Part shown: piece after piece, positions 40,318 through 54,362 of the stretch
Numbering within the stretch: the stretch's first letter is position 1
How the letters are laid out: each line of letters starts with the position of its first letter
Assembly (NCBI GenBank): GCA_964247055.1
Contig: OZ176054.1
Span: 10,974,001-11,038,000 of the forward strand
Length of the DNA: 64,000 bases
Reading direction: 5' to 3'
Source of the DNA: Paragordius varius
Taxonomy: Eukaryota > Nematomorpha
Program-made: the position numbers and the translations under genes
Notes under the pieces: generated by a model
What the model saw: only the letters and a program-made list of their open reading frames with translations
Told to the model about the DNA's origin: nothing
Database searches by the model: none

Positions 40318-41893
40318 ATATACCTTTTTGTGCATCTAATTCGCTCTCCTGGGTATAAGAACGTGTGCATATCTAACAATTCCAAATTTAAATGTGCATG
40401 TTTAATAATAAAATGATGCAATAGATGATAGTTTTTCGAATACTAATATTGCCTTTAAACTAATGTTTCAATGTATAAATATGTGTTGCAAGTAGTCTTT
40501 TAAGTTTATCAAATATATCTCCTTATCCGAGTTGATCCGTTGCTTTTCTTCTGGGCTTTCTTTTCGATTTCGACTGAGTAATCTTTAAAGATTACTTCTA
40601 TCATGTTCTATCATTTTTAGATTATACGAATTTCTGGTTGGAATTGTTTGACTTACCATTATGACTCCCTCATCCCGTAATTGTGGGGCATGTTTGTCAA
40701 GGATTCGAATACCATTATTTACTCTATGCGAGAGTACGCCCGTTTTTTAAAATAATTGTATCTTTTCTCGACTCCAGATTTATTTTATTTTTTATGTACA
40801 TATCTGCATCCGGCATAAAAATTTGAAGGATACCACTATCTAATTGTTTCGAGGGTGTTCCTCAAATAACCCAAAACGGTGTATTAATATTTTTTAACAT
40901 TTATAAGTTTAACGAATTCATTAACATCTAAACGATAAGATAACTCCATGTCGAATTTGAAAAGGGAAAGACAAATGAAAACAGAAAGATGATATCCGCT
41001 TAGAGTAGGAGAAGCGCGAGATCGGTTGTAATATATGACAAATTATAATTAATACATGTAACATTAGTTTGAAGGCATCCTAGTATTTAAATATAACTTT
41101 TGCAATCCTTTTATTGTATCACCCTATTATTAACATGTACACTTTAGTTAGCCTCCTTGTTATAATGTACGGGTTATTTTACTAGTCCTATATTGATATA
41201 TAACATCCTAAATTTATAGTTATTTTTTTCTTGGGATTCATAATTTTACTTATTTTATAATTTTACTGTTTCACCATTTGCGCGATTGATATGATAAAGT
41301 AAGTGTGTGTATAAACAATAACCTTTAAAAAATTAAATCGACTATTTCCTTAATTATTTCTTTAACAAACACATTTTAAATTTAAAAATTTGTTTAAATT
41401 TTAAAATTTTTAGCTTTCATTACATCGTAAAAAAGTAATTAACATATATTACATATTTATTGTTACATATTACAAAAGGGAAGGAAAATGCGTAATAAAA
41501 ATAACAAAAAATTAAAGCTTTCTTTTCAAAGATTTAATTGTCTCTTCTTCGCCAGCATTTACGTCATGTACCACCATGGGGTTAAATTCGTTTTTCATGT
41601 GACAAAAAAACATTTTGATCAGAAAGTAATACGGTTTTTCTAATGTTCAGTAATAAGATTATTAATAATTATTTTGTAAAAAATATAAAATTATAATTCG
41701 TTTTAGTTTTTAAAAAAATTCTCTTCAAAACTCAAAATATTTATAAAATTACAAAACTACGTATTAAATCACCACCATAAGTTGCTTATTTCAAACTTAT
41801 TAAGGCAAAATTTAAATTTAGGGGCGGTTTAAATTTAAACCAAACTCATATAGCAATAAAAAATCATATCAAACTATGCGCTCTAAAAAATAT
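40318..41893. other. Spacer between the mariner relic and HNRNPL
   Basis: Downstream of the hnRNP L stop codon. It contains the coding-like fragment at about 40480-40920. The rest (40921-41893) is AT-rich with no recognised feature, F1 or F2 copy. Confidence 0.5.
40480..40920 (-). pseudogene. Unidentified coding-like fragment
   Basis: Less AT-rich than its surroundings. On the - strand it shows protein-like stretches such as IFMPDADMYIKNKINLESRK, VNNGIRILDKHAPQLRDEGV and LLSRNRKESPEEKQRINS, read from neighbouring frames with a few interruptions. I recognise no family. It could be a degraded gene copy or part of an old mobile element. A possible splice donor GTAAGT follows the second stretch. 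Confidence 0.35.
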
Positions 41894-44800
41894 TTACGCA
41901 TAAAAATATTCATCAATAATTTCAAAACCTTCAACTCCTGGCTTTATGTAGGGTATAATGGAAAAATTAGATAAGCATATTGCTCTAACAGCATCTGTCA
42001 ATGATTCAAATTCAACCAATGCATTTTGACATCTGGTCGTAACAATGTCTTTATCTAGATATTTACAGAAATAAAAATATAAATAATATTGACCAGGGGT
42101 GTCCTTTAAAATAATTTTACAGTCCACGAGAAATATTAAATGAATAATTTTATAAAGGCTAAGTAAAATTAATATTTTATCAATAGAAATTCTGAATAAT
42201 TTTAAATTTTGGCAATAAGCCAACCAAAATTGTTAAACGAAATAATAACGAGTACAGAGATATGTAAAATTTGCAACATACTTTAATTAATTAAAATCGC
42301 GTAATCTTAATAAATGTTTTATTACCCAAAAATTAAGGGTTAAAAACAATATGGTGTTTTCCTTATAAATTCTCTTGTTTTAGGAAATTTAAAATTTAAC
42401 TTTTCTGCCTACAGTGAGAAACTAATGATTTTTATTGTCAAAACCATATATATGTGATAACAACTGTGCAATATTTTAATAAAGGTATTTCTAATTTAAA
42501 CTTCTATCCCTTTTTAGCAATTTTAAACGTTAGGTTAAATTTTTAAATAAAAATATGGGTTCTTATGGCAATAAATAGATCTTTTCCTAAGACTGTCTCT
42601 GAAAGCAGAATACAACCAGTATTTATAATATATTATTATTTTTATATTCATTAAGTAAACTGATATTAAAATAAAAATAGGCACCTTGGTAGGCCAATAC
42701 ATTATCGGTATGAGATATTGTTGATAAAAATTGGATTTCGGATTCGCTAAAAATCATAATAGGCATTTATATATAGAAAATAAGCTGATAATATAAATTA
42801 TTTGTTGAAAATATATAAAACAATAATTTTAGAGGGAAGGGTTAAAATATAATCAATAAAATTAACTTTTTAATAAATCAATGATGTTAATAAATAACTA
42901 ATCTGGTTGCATTAAATTTAATTTTTTTTAATGTAAATATTTGGTATTATATAAAATCATATATTTACCTCCACTCTCCAACCATATATGATGCTTTAAC
43001 TTGTTCCGAGTCTAATGAAGACCCATTTTTCTATACAATATATACATTAATTTTTAAAATAACTTTCACAAACAAATGAATAAATGGAAAGATGGTAAAA
43101 AAATTACATAAAAATTAAAATTTTATAAAGAGGAAAAATAATAATTTTATAAAGAGGAAAAAAATATTTTAAAGGTCAGTCATAATTATTGCAAAATTTA
43201 TAATTAAGAGTACTGCTAATAATTCAAATACATATTCCATAATGCTACTGAAAAACATACGTTACTAGTATATTTGGTATAAAAAAAGCTTATATCTTTG
43301 TATTACTACTAGGTTTTTTTGTCTTTATAGGTTTCAAAACTTTTACTGTATTTAGATTTCCATATTTTAACGACAAATAAAGTTGTGCATACCTCATTTA
43401 ACGAAGTATCATTTATGGCATCAACATGATCATTATTCTCTATATTCAATTCCTTATTATTTTCCTGCATATCCGTTGTTTTGCTATCATTTTTAACATT
43501 ATCGACGATCAAATCTTTTTGTTTGGCGGGTAAAGATAGGGTTTTTTCACCACTGTAATTTCCACAAAGGATTCGATTAGGTACGGTTAAAATATCTTCA
43601 AACATACAAGTGAGTTTGTTAACGTTAATATCCACCGGAAGATTACATATGAGAATAAGTATTGTGGGAAAATGCAAGGAAATCGTATATAATGCCAGGT
43701 TAGTGTTGTCAGATTTTAATGCTAAAACCGTAACGTAATAAAACCACCATATAATAAATTAATTTTAAAGATATTTTGCAACATATTTGGGGTTTATTCG
43801 TCGTCCCCCCCTACGATATAATAAAGTGATAATAAACTTTTAATAAGGTCTTATAATTGAATATACCTGCCTAAAAATACTAGGGTGAGTATTTTAAGGC
43901 GCTTATGAGGAGTCTTAAATAAAATGTTAAAATTTACAAATTATTGGAAAAAACTGAATATATCAATTAAATACAAAAAAATTTTTTTTTAAATTCTAGA
44001 AAGGATCATTCATGATATGGATATAAAGCCATATATTTTTGTCCCACAAATGTTTACATTATAAGAAAAAAATGATATCCACAACAGAATAATTAATTTA
44101 TAAAAAAAATAGATTATTATATACCGGTAGTTTCCGAATTTTTAAAATCTCCGATAGTTTTGCGCATTTTCACACTTTCGGTCGAGGTTATTATGGGCGC
44201 TTTCTGTAAATGAATTTGCCTTACCAAGTGACTTGGTAAATCCAATCTATTTTGGATACGAAAAAAATTATATTAATTAATACCACACGATGAAAATTGG
44301 AAAAATATTTTGATTTAGCGCAATTTTAATTTAAATATAACAATTTTTATTACTTCAAAAACTTAAAATTACATATTTTTTATAGAGAAAACACTGGGAT
44401 ATTACAAAACTTGGTGTAAAATTGGGTTTTTTACTTAAAATAAAAATACAAAGCCCTAAAAATTTTCCCAGTAGTTCGATATATTCCATATTATAATAAA
44501 AGTAGAAAATAACAAAATTAAATATGTACATCAAATATCTTGCTTTTTTAATGAAAAAAAACCATTTTATTAAACCCAACTTTAAAATACAATAAAAATT
44601 TTTCCATAAAGATATAACTCGAATCTAACTAAACCATTTTATGAATTTTTTTTTCAGTAATCAAAAACTCAAACCCTACCCCCTTTCCTCATCCATAATA
44701 GCCAAGGCAGATTCCAACAAATTCATACTTAAGCTTTCTGTTCCATTCTTCTTAATTTCGCTTGCCTCCTGTTGAACAGAATTTAAGTTATAAAGAATAA

Positions 44801-47800
44801 TGGCATCATCTAAACTGTAAAGCGTAGTAAAATCTTCAATGTTAAAAGGACTCCCATCCGGTAAAACATGATGTAAAACTTCATTTTCTGGTTGGTCATT
44901 ATTTTCATTTTCATTTTCGTTAAAATGATTATAATATTGGAGCTTATCATTAGTTTGAGAATTTTGTAATACCACTGTTGATGTATGTTCGGAATATGTA
45001 TTTGAGGTCGTATTAGGTAAATTTTGTTGTTGAGTACTATACGGATAAGTAAAAAAAAAGGTTGAAATATTTTATTTATATATAAGGTTTTTTTTAACAA
45101 ACCCATAAAATGACTAAGTTTTAGAAATCTTTTTAAGAAAAATCGGCGTTTAAATATAATTTGACAAAGTTAAGTCAAGGAAAAAATATATTTTTTAAAA
45201 ATTAAACATGAGTTACGATATAATAAAATAAATGAATTGTTAGAGCTGCTAAAAAAATACGTTTAAAACCATGTTTTCTTAAAACTGGCTTATCCATATA
45301 TAAAAATAAAAAAAGTTTAGTACACTACTTATATTTTACTCTTTAAACTTCCATCAATTTATAGTAATAATAAGTATATGAGTGAATTCTCTATATTTTT
45401 AAGACCAAACACTGTATGTATAACATAAAATGTAATTAAAAATTTTTCACATATTTTGAAATTATTGGCTAATAACCATGTATTACCCTACACATTCCCA
45501 ACAAAATATCAATTTAAATACCCCTTATTTTACATATATATTCTTAATAATAAAATAATTTTTTTTTTACAAAATTTACCTAGCATTATCAGTTATTAAC
45601 GTTTCTTCTCCCATTAAATCGGCATAGATTTCATCGTCAACCTCTACGGCTGTATTAACTTCAATATTTATAGCATCATAATTTGAATCAGTCACATTAC
45701 TTTTTTGTTGGCCTAGGGTTTCAGATGATCCTATAATGATTTCTTGATCATTGGTCTGTATAATATCCGCGGTTTCTAATACTGCTGATGATGTAGATGT
45801 TCTATAAAGGAATAAAATAATGTGTAAAAGAAATTTATTTCAAATACAAGATATTTTTATGATCAAATTTATAAGAAAAAATTGTATTGTTGTCTTAAAA
45901 AACAACTCTTATATTTTTTTCGGAATTTCGGTTAATAATAAGTAGTTGTTTTTACAATCGTTTTAGGTCTGTAAAATGCAATGAAATATTTGTTAAGGCC
46001 CATATATTTTCCTGAAATGAGGCACGTTATGTCATTTATTGAGTTGGAGATCTCTGGTGCCAAATAATTTGCCATTAATTTAAAAAATGAATTCAAATAT
46101 TTTCTATATAATACTTGTTTTCATCCAGAGATGTGTCATTGGTTTCATGTTCCTACAAATAAAATTGGATATAAAAATTTAAGGACAACTAAGGTGGAGT
46201 TAAAGAATTTTTATTTACAAAAAAAAACCATAATTCTATATTGATTTATTTTGAGAATAACTAATTGTTTTGGGTTAGAAACAAGGCTATACATTAAAAA
46301 GACACTCCTTTTAAACTTAATATTGTGAGTTATACCCGACAAATTAATAAAAAATATGGTTTATTAAAAAAACAAACTTTCACTCTTTTGACCTTCTTAT
46401 ATAATTTAATTGTAAATACCAATAACTATATCAAAATTTTTCACAACTCTTAAACATACATAAAACTTATTAACAGTAACTTTCAAATCATCAAAACATA
46501 TAAAGTTTTTATGGTTATATTAATGTTTTAAACTGCTCTGGTTATTAATATTTGGAAATGCAAACCTCTTTAGTTTGATTTGTAGTCCCTTCACTTTTAA
46601 TTACATCTACCATTTCAACTGAAATAGTTTCTCCAATTATATTGCTACTATCATTTTCGTTTTCTACTGTTGAATCGATTTCTTGACAAGTTTGAGTTTG
46701 CATTTGTTGAATATTAGCCTTGTCACCATTATTTTTTGGAATATGCGGCGGTTGAGTATTTTCATAATCATCGTAAATCTCATCGTAAGCCAGAGGACTG
46801 GGTGCGACATGAATATATATGTTATGACTAACTTGAATCTATAATAGAAAATGGCAAAAATAATTATTATGAAATGGATATAAAAATTATGGTTATAGGA
46901 ACCCAAGCCGCCCTTAAAATGAGTGAGTTGAGATTTTCAATAAGAATTACATTTATATTCTACACACCTAGGAGCTTATGGTTTCATTAAAAGCCTCAAA
47001 TAACATTAAAAAGTGAAAAGGAATAATAATTTTAGGTATATTTGTAAAATAATAGTAATTATTAACCTATATTGGAAAAAAACTGATTAATTGAAATTAA
47101 TATAAAAAATAAATATAATATTTTTTTAAAAAAGGAATACAAATTGGGGCATGTTATTATGGAAAACGGTCAACTAAAAAGTTTTAATGTGATAGATATC
47201 CTAAAAAATTAAAACAAAATTTTGCAAATTCGATTGAAAAAGCAATAAATTAAAAAATAATAACTAGTTTAGAATGTATCATCCTACGTAAATTGCTAAA
47301 ATAATTTTGCAATATATTAGACAAAATAAAATGAATTCGATAATTTAAAATTTCGAAAATCATCAAAAAAATAATTAAATAAGCAAACCTCTTGTGAATC
47401 AGGATCTATAGTGAAAAATGTCAGTAACGGCATATGATTATTAAAACTGTCATCGATAAATAAGCCTTGTGCCGATTGACCATCCTTGTATTCCAATATA
47501 GCTCGATCAATGGGATCATGCAAAATTTTTAACTTTTTGTGTTTTACAAAAAATAATTAATCCACATTTAAATTACCATATATTAAAAATTATTAAATAA
47601 ATATTAAAACTTTATAGTGCTTTTTTAAAAATAACATTTACATTCAAATTAACATCCTTGAACAAACAATTCAAATTTAACCTAAAATAAATTGTGTGTT
47701 TTTTAAAGTTTAAAATTTTACCTATATTTTTTATAATTTTAAATAATAATAAAATTTTGTTTAAAATTAATATAATACTGTAAAAATATGAAATTATGCC

Positions 47801-50800
47801 ATGAGAATATTTTTCATATTAATGATGATTTATATTAGCCCAAAACACACAATTTATCTTTAGGGTGAATGTGAATTGTTCGAGAGTGAATTTGAATTGT
47901 AAATGAATTAGATGGAAAATCAAAAAAAAATTAATAATAGTATTTTTAAAAGTTTAGATATAAATGAATGCCAAATTTTTGTTAAATCTAAACCAAAAAC
48001 AAACGTTTTAAAGAGCGAAATTACAATATTTCAAAAAAAATTATTAAACAAATGAAAAAAATAAAGGAAAGGCTTTCTTTCAAATAATAAGATGATAATT
48101 AAATTTATTAAAATATTTATATCATTAAAATTGGTTACACCTTTTTGCCTTGCTATAAAATATAAAAATTTCACATACCTTATTAACTGTTCCAAAAGCG
48201 CTAAATAGATTAAACAGTTTTTTGCAATTCAGATGCCATATATCAATTCCATCAATAATCACAACTTTATCACATGCCCTGAATATGAAATATAAATACA
48301 AGTATGGTAATTGATAAAATTATATTTATTTACTCTAAAAAGGGAAAATTATACATATTTAATTCTAAAACAATAAAATTAGCAACAACAATAATAATAA
48401 TATCGAAATACTTGGATTTGACAAAAAAAACAGATTTTTACCATAAAACTGGAGTGAATGAGCTTAGTTAAAAAACTATACCAAAAACAAAAATACAATT
48501 CACAACTCAAATCCGTCAAACAGCTCAAATTACCCTAAAAATAAATTTTTGAAAATCAAAAAATTATAATACATATAAAATCAGAGATTACATAAAAAAT
48601 AGATAATATCATTAATGAGTTATAATAGTCCAAAAACACATAAATTATTTTAATGATGAATTCGAAATATTTAAGGGTGGATTTTGAATGTTTAATGGTT
48701 TATTTGAGATGTAAATGACAAATTTTAAATCAGTTTTTATATTTTAATCATAAATATAACTCCACATATTTTGTAGCAAATCTCATCTTTAAAAAGTCAA
48801 ATTTTAAAAAAATTACTATTTACCGATAAACTATGGATGAAAATGCGTCAGAGTTTGCAGTTTTATCTAATAGACCAACAGCCTTTGTTGTACCTCGCAA
48901 ACCGGTTTCTCTACGAAGTTTTGAAAGTCGATCGATACTAATTACGCCACCACTACTCTTACGATCACCTGTTTAGTTTGTTTTTTAAAAAACAAATACA
49001 GTAAAAATTGAAATTATACATACAGATAGAGAACGTAAAAATATAAAGGTAAAATTTTTTTTTTAAATACAACCATACTTATTTATATATATATATATAT
49101 ATAATTCATTTTTCAATCATATATTTTAAAACTAATTAATAATTGAAGGAAAAGAAAGGTTTAAAAAGTATGATTGTCTATAAAAAATATCTGTCTTTAT
49201 ATTTTAACGTTTTGTCTTTAAAATTTATATTTATCATTTTTGCACCCATGATTTACAAAATATATTTTTGCTTTGTTACTAATACGAAATCCATCATTGT
49301 ATATATCCCCAGAAAATTGATATAATTTCAAATTTTGAAAAAGGGTTCATTAAATTTGTACTAAAATAAATAAAAATAAAAACTTAAGAGTTTATGCGAT
49401 GTTATGTTGCTCTAAAGCGCTATAAAAATGAAAATCGTCATTATTTACAAGGTTTGTTAAAAAAAGTTCAATATTTTAAAACTGAAAGAAAAGGTAATTT
49501 TTAAATTACCTAATAAACGAGCTACAGAACCCCCTTTGGTAATGTTGGAAGGTGGTTTCAGATGAGTTAATTGGGGTCGAGATGAAATTGCTATATATCA
49601 TATATAAATATATAAATTTTAGGATTATTAACTTACGTAAACAAATTAAACTTATTGATTGATAAATTATGAGATATTACGGATCAAAATGATTATTTCA
49701 ATTATGGAAATTAATATATTTACTTAATTAGGTAAAAAATTATTGATCCATTTTTAATTGGAATTAATCTCCAAAATTAATATATTAACTTAAATTGTTT
49801 AATATATCATTTTTTAGATATTAAAAAAAGTTAATTTAACTAAAAAAATGATAGAATATAATAAAAAAACAGCATACGTGGTAAAAGTGTTCTTGGCCCA
49901 TTGCTATTTCCTCCAATCAAAGCGTTGGACGATTCAGTTGAACTTACACATGAAAAAAAATTATAATAAAAAGGATTTAATCGATATAAAATTTGCAATA
50001 TCATAAAATTTTCAACATAATTACTGGTCTAACCCCTAATAAACGCAAATTATCGTAAAAATTATAAACAAAGCAAAACAAAGTCAACCGCGCAAATAGT
50101 TATAATTTCGAGGTATTTTACATTAGTTTATAATTAGTGATTTATATTTTGACCAGTTATTTCTAAAAGTGGTTACATCAGAATTAATTCATTCACACCA
50201 AATACTAAACGGAATCATTATTGTTTATATAAAATAAATTCAAAACGCACTTTTTATAAGCATTTGTTCCACCTATACGGTCAAAAACAGAAGGCAATTT
50301 TCCACTGCGTCCATTTATGGTTGATGATGAAGCAATCAAGGGTGGACGTAAGGATTGAAGTTTATTCCTGTAAGACGTATTGGCATTAGCAGTCATATTA
50401 TCTCGCAGTAAAGATGAACCCTGATAAGGTGAAAGTAAAGGTCTGAGTGGTCCTCTTACATTGTTTTGGTGTCTACCGTAATTACTGTTTTGATTTGGGT
50501 GAAGAGATGGTCTATGTAATATTTAATTTTTGGATAAGAAAATAAATATATGAAACGCGTTTGATAGGAGAAAAAATTGGTATAAATTAGGGGAATAGAA
50601 GTGTAAAAATATTTGATCGGCAAGTTTTTATGTTTTGCAAAGCAGTATCAAAAACATACAGGGTGTGCGATTTAAAAGTTCATATACCGCAATACAATAA
50701 AAATATAAAACTTTAATGTTGGCCGATTATGCATTTTTTTATAACACTTTTACGATAAAATAATTTTTCAAGAAAATAAACATAAGAATGGTAAGATAAT

Positions 50801-53800
50801 GGGTAAAATATATGTTTATAAATATACAAGCGCAAAGATGCATGATGAGGATTTAAATGCTGGTTAGACTGCATTAAAGGTGGTGGCCCCAGTACATTAC
50901 TATTAATCCTATTATTTTGATGATGTGCATGATGCGTTTGCAAATATGACTGATGCGATGCTATTAATTAAACATATAGTATAAAATGATAAGGTGTATA
51001 TTCAGAATAAGTGTCAGAGAAAACGTCTTAAAATATTGCTTGGTGATATAAATAATTTTTTTAGCTTTAATGTTTATGAGATACGCATATAATAAAGTAA
51101 AGAAGAGGTAACTTATACCATACTTTTCTAATAATAATATAGTATAATATTTGCCAGTGATTAGATTATCAATTTGAATATGCCTATATTTTTGCACCCA
51201 CACATAATTTATATTTATAACATTTGGTAATACTTTCAAAATTTTATTGCTAGTATGGTTTATCCCTATGCTATACCTAAATGCGACGGTGGGGGTAAGG
51301 GTGGTGGTAAACCGCCCTGTTGTAAATGATGAGCCGACCCCAAAAAGTTTGTGGGTGGTTCATGGGGTGGTGGTTGCAATGAGGAGCCCACCATCCCTCC
51401 TAAACTACCTTCTCTTATATGATGAGACGAAGGTGAGGGGGAGTTATTGCTTGCACAAGCAGATGCCGCAGCGGCGGCCGCAGCTGATCGTTCGATCTTG
51501 AGAGCAGCTAGGGCGGCGGCTTTAGCAGCTGCTTGAGCGGCAGTTTCGCTCCCCGTAGATGTCAAGTATTGCTCATAGTACTGCTGATAGTATGGATGTG
51601 TTTTGATAGTCTTCAAGTCGTCATCAAGTGGTGCTGTTATTACGGTAGTTTCTGGCTTTAGCGACTGTTGATTGTCGTACCTATCAACAAAAAATGATGA
51701 TCACTTTAAGATTATAACGTAATAAAATAGGGTGTAAACCGGACAGTTTTTTGGTAAAACAATTAGCTGTTTAAAAACCGTGATTTGGATCTAAAAACGG
51801 TTATATGGAAAAAATCAAGCTTTAAAAGATATGATTGTTTTTGGTTATTTAACGCTTTATCAATTAACCTTATTAATAGAAATTTCAAGATAAAAGAAAT
51901 TTAAAAATTTATGATCTATGTGGTTTCACCATGTGTGCACCCCGTATGATAATATAAGCAATAAATAAGAAAGTTCGTCCTATTTATACAATTATTAAAT
52001 CTAAATCCACTTTGTATAACCGAAACTTTAAAAAGCCTACATCATCAGAATTTTATGAATCTTTTATATTTAAATCAATTATTTAAGCACCAAAAAATGT
52101 TAAATGAATAAATTGTTACCGATTATATGGGTTTGGTGGATTATTACTAAGATTAGAGAGACTTGGGCTGGGTGTAGGAACTGGTGTTGGAGGCAAAAAC
52201 GGAGGCGGTATCCCTACACCTGGGGGTAATGGAGGAGGAAATCCTGCACATAATAATAAATTTATAAATTAAAAAATATAATGTTTAAACACCTTAATCA
52301 AATTTAATAAATTGACCAGGATTTGGTACTGAAGTCAGTTTTTAAAATTAGTTTTATCCCAGAACAGTTGCAGTTCCTAACTCTAGTAAGGTTTAATTTT
52401 AAAAGCCGCGTCTTCAAAACTGCAAAAATATAAAACAACAGTCGGATTTTAAAATTAAAAAATCTTTTTAAACTTCCCAGTTTCGGCTCGGGTACCAGAA
52501 CTTTTGATATAATTTTTGCATAATTAAAGAAAAACATTACCATGAGGTAATCCAGGTATTTGATGTCTGATTCCCATATCTGTTCCTTGCAAGGGAGGAG
52601 GCATATAACCTGGAGGTACTATAAAAATTTATTATACATACAAAGAGAACTTTTATATTAAAAAGGATAAATTTTACAAATTAATCAATGTTCTATATAT
52701 ATAATTCTGAGTTTAATAGATATCACAAAAAATATTTAAACCCAACCTATTTTAAAACTGATTAGAAACTAATAAATGCCTTATACAGACAGATATATAG
52801 GAGTGTATAAAAATCTATAGAATACAATCTCAAACTATTAGTCTTATCAAAGCAAAACAAACTACCATTATATGGAATCGAAGCAGGGGGTGGAGGAACC
52901 AATCCTGGATTTTCCCGATATATGTCCCATGTTTGAGTGTCATTTTTATTTACTTTTAATTCATCCGTCTAAGAAAAATAGTGTACAGTAAAGTTTTAAG
53001 AGTAAAAAATAACTTGGAAAAGAACAGCAAATTTATATGAAAATCTGTCATTTTTTAAATAAAGATAATTTGTTTGGTAAACAATATATAGGGTAGTTGA
53101 ACAGCGGAAGATATACTAAATCGTATAACGGCATATAAAAGATCAGGGATTGAAAAAATGACAAGCCTAGTAAAATGGCAATATTTTACATATAAAATTG
53201 CAACTTTTTTCATGGAAAACCTAGAATACTATTTTATATACTTTGCCCTTTATCATATTAAATATACTGTAATTTACTATAATTAATCTATGCTAAAAAA
53301 GACTAACGAACAAATTATTTTTTTAAAAAAGGCATAAATACTCAAATAAAAGCTTTTTAGTGAAACAAAACTTAAAAATTTCCAATAATTTATTATAAAA
53401 TTAATAAAATACCCGTGCATATTCAATCTTAAGTGTACAACAATCGGCATATATATCGCATCCTTCAAGATTTTGCTTAACTTTTTGAGCTGTAAAAACA
53501 TCCAAAAACTGAACTAAGGCATGGAGTTCATTTTTATGAAATATGACAATTTTTATCACCTATTTTATTAATAGATAGTCAAAAACCTGTCCGTAAGGTT
53601 CACAAATTTTCTTAATCGTATCGACTGTTATGGAATATTTAGCATTATGTATAGTAAATAAGAGTATCTTTTGCGCCGGAGGTTGTCTATCCACCCTATT
53701 AGAACTACAAATCTTAAATAAATTTACCTATTCTTTTGTATAAATTGACTGGTAGAAAAATTAAAATAACACGGCACACCAGCGATGTTTAATGGTTTAG

Positions 53801-54049
53801 CAGGCTAATAAAATTATAGTAAAGCCAAAAACATACCGGACAAGTGCTGTAAATTAACCGTTTTGACGATTCTACATTATCAAACTCAATGAGGGCTTGA
53901 TTATTTTGCGGTAACATTAAAACGTTTACAATTTTACCATACGGTAAAAGTAAGTTTTTGATTACACTTTCGTTGGTTCCATTAGCTAAACCTCTGACAT
54001 GGACTACCCTAGAAGCAGGCGGTCTTTTCGGATCCATATTATTATTCAT
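41894..54049 (-). CDS. HNRNPL: hnRNP L-type RNA-binding protein with four RRMs
   Basis: A nuclear splicing and mRNA-processing factor. Twenty-three exons (- strand order): 54049-53837, 53712-53587, 53559-53413, 52968-52866, 52618-52541, 52243-52120, 51680-51277, 50960-50828, 50511-50273, 49910-49878, 49590-49510, 48968-48824, 48278-48179, 47532-47389, 46838-46566, 46152-46115, 45801-45580, 45036-44680, 44246-44125, 43721-43393, 43030-42969, 42746-42685, 42054-41894; 1231 aa, phases consistent. RRM1: PASRVVHVRGLANGTNESVI. RRM2: KILLFTIHNAKYSITVDTIK, IYADCCTLKIEYAR and KNDTQTWD, as in hnRNP L. Exons 4-7 are Pro-, Tyr- and Ala-rich. RRM3: VVIIDGIDIWHLNCKKLFNL. Then an acidic, Asn-rich insertion of about 340 aa. 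RRM4: ILILICNLPVDINVNKL and QNALVEFESLTDAVRAI. The protein is about twice the usual hnRNP L length. The 33-nt exon 10 is the least certain. Confidence 0.9.
47633..47906. mobile_element. F1 MITE, HNRNPL intron 13
   Basis: Starts ACATTTACATTCAAATT and ends GAATTGTAAATGA. One to two units per arm. Core CATGAGAATATTTTTCATAT. Ends partly eroded. Confidence 0.7.
48490..48718. mobile_element. F1 MITE, decayed, HNRNPL intron 12
   Basis: Recognisable by TACCCTAAAAATAAATTTT at the left, ATTAATGAGTTATAATAGTC in the core, and AAGGGTGGATTTTGAATG plus GATGTAAATGA at the right. The most diverged copy. Confidence 0.5.
48998..49236. mobile_element. F2 MITE, HNRNPL intron 11
   Basis: ACAGTAAAAATTGAAATTAT at the left; AAAAGTATGATTGTCTAT and TATTTTAACGTTTTGTC at the right. 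The centre carries a (TA)n run. It begins about 30 nt from the 3' splice site of exon 12. Confidence 0.65.
51466..51560 (-). other. GC-rich poly-alanine block in HNRNPL exon 7
   Basis: A run of GCN codons encodes AAQAAAKAAALAAL and then SAAAAAAASA. It includes the 8-mer GCGGCCGC, which is striking in a genome this AT-rich. Ala-rich low-complexity tracts of this type are common in splicing factors. The alternative frames here only look open because of the GC-rich composition. Confidence 0.8.
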
Positions 54050-54362
54050 AATGATTTTGAGTACGGTTAAAACTTATATATATGGATAAAACACATGTGC
54101 TCAACATATGTTAATTTAAATATACATTTGTATGTTTTTTCTATCCATGATGGTTTTTGCTAATCATTAATATTTTTAATTTACCAAAATAAAAATTCAA
54201 GGTCGCATTTAATTTCACTACCATATATTTTCTATACAGAGAAAGCATTTCAAAAAAATCGATATTCCCTTTGTTATCTATATCGTTCTCCATACACGAT
54301 TATATACCTGTAAAACCTTTAATATTTTTTCAGGCTTAGATAAATAAGCAACAGTAATTACC
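54050..54362. promoter_or_regulatory. Probable bidirectional promoter of HNRNPL and AMPD
   Basis: 313 bp between the divergent start codons at 54049 (-) and 54363 (+). It contains no MITE or recognised repeat. No specific binding site can be named from the sequence alone. 5' leaders of both genes must lie here, unless upstream non-coding exons exist. Confidence 0.5.

Noticed and set aside
51247-51501. + strand frame opposite HNRNPL exon 7
   Set aside because: An antisense shadow of a GC-rich coding exon; the - strand frame fits hnRNP L splice phases.
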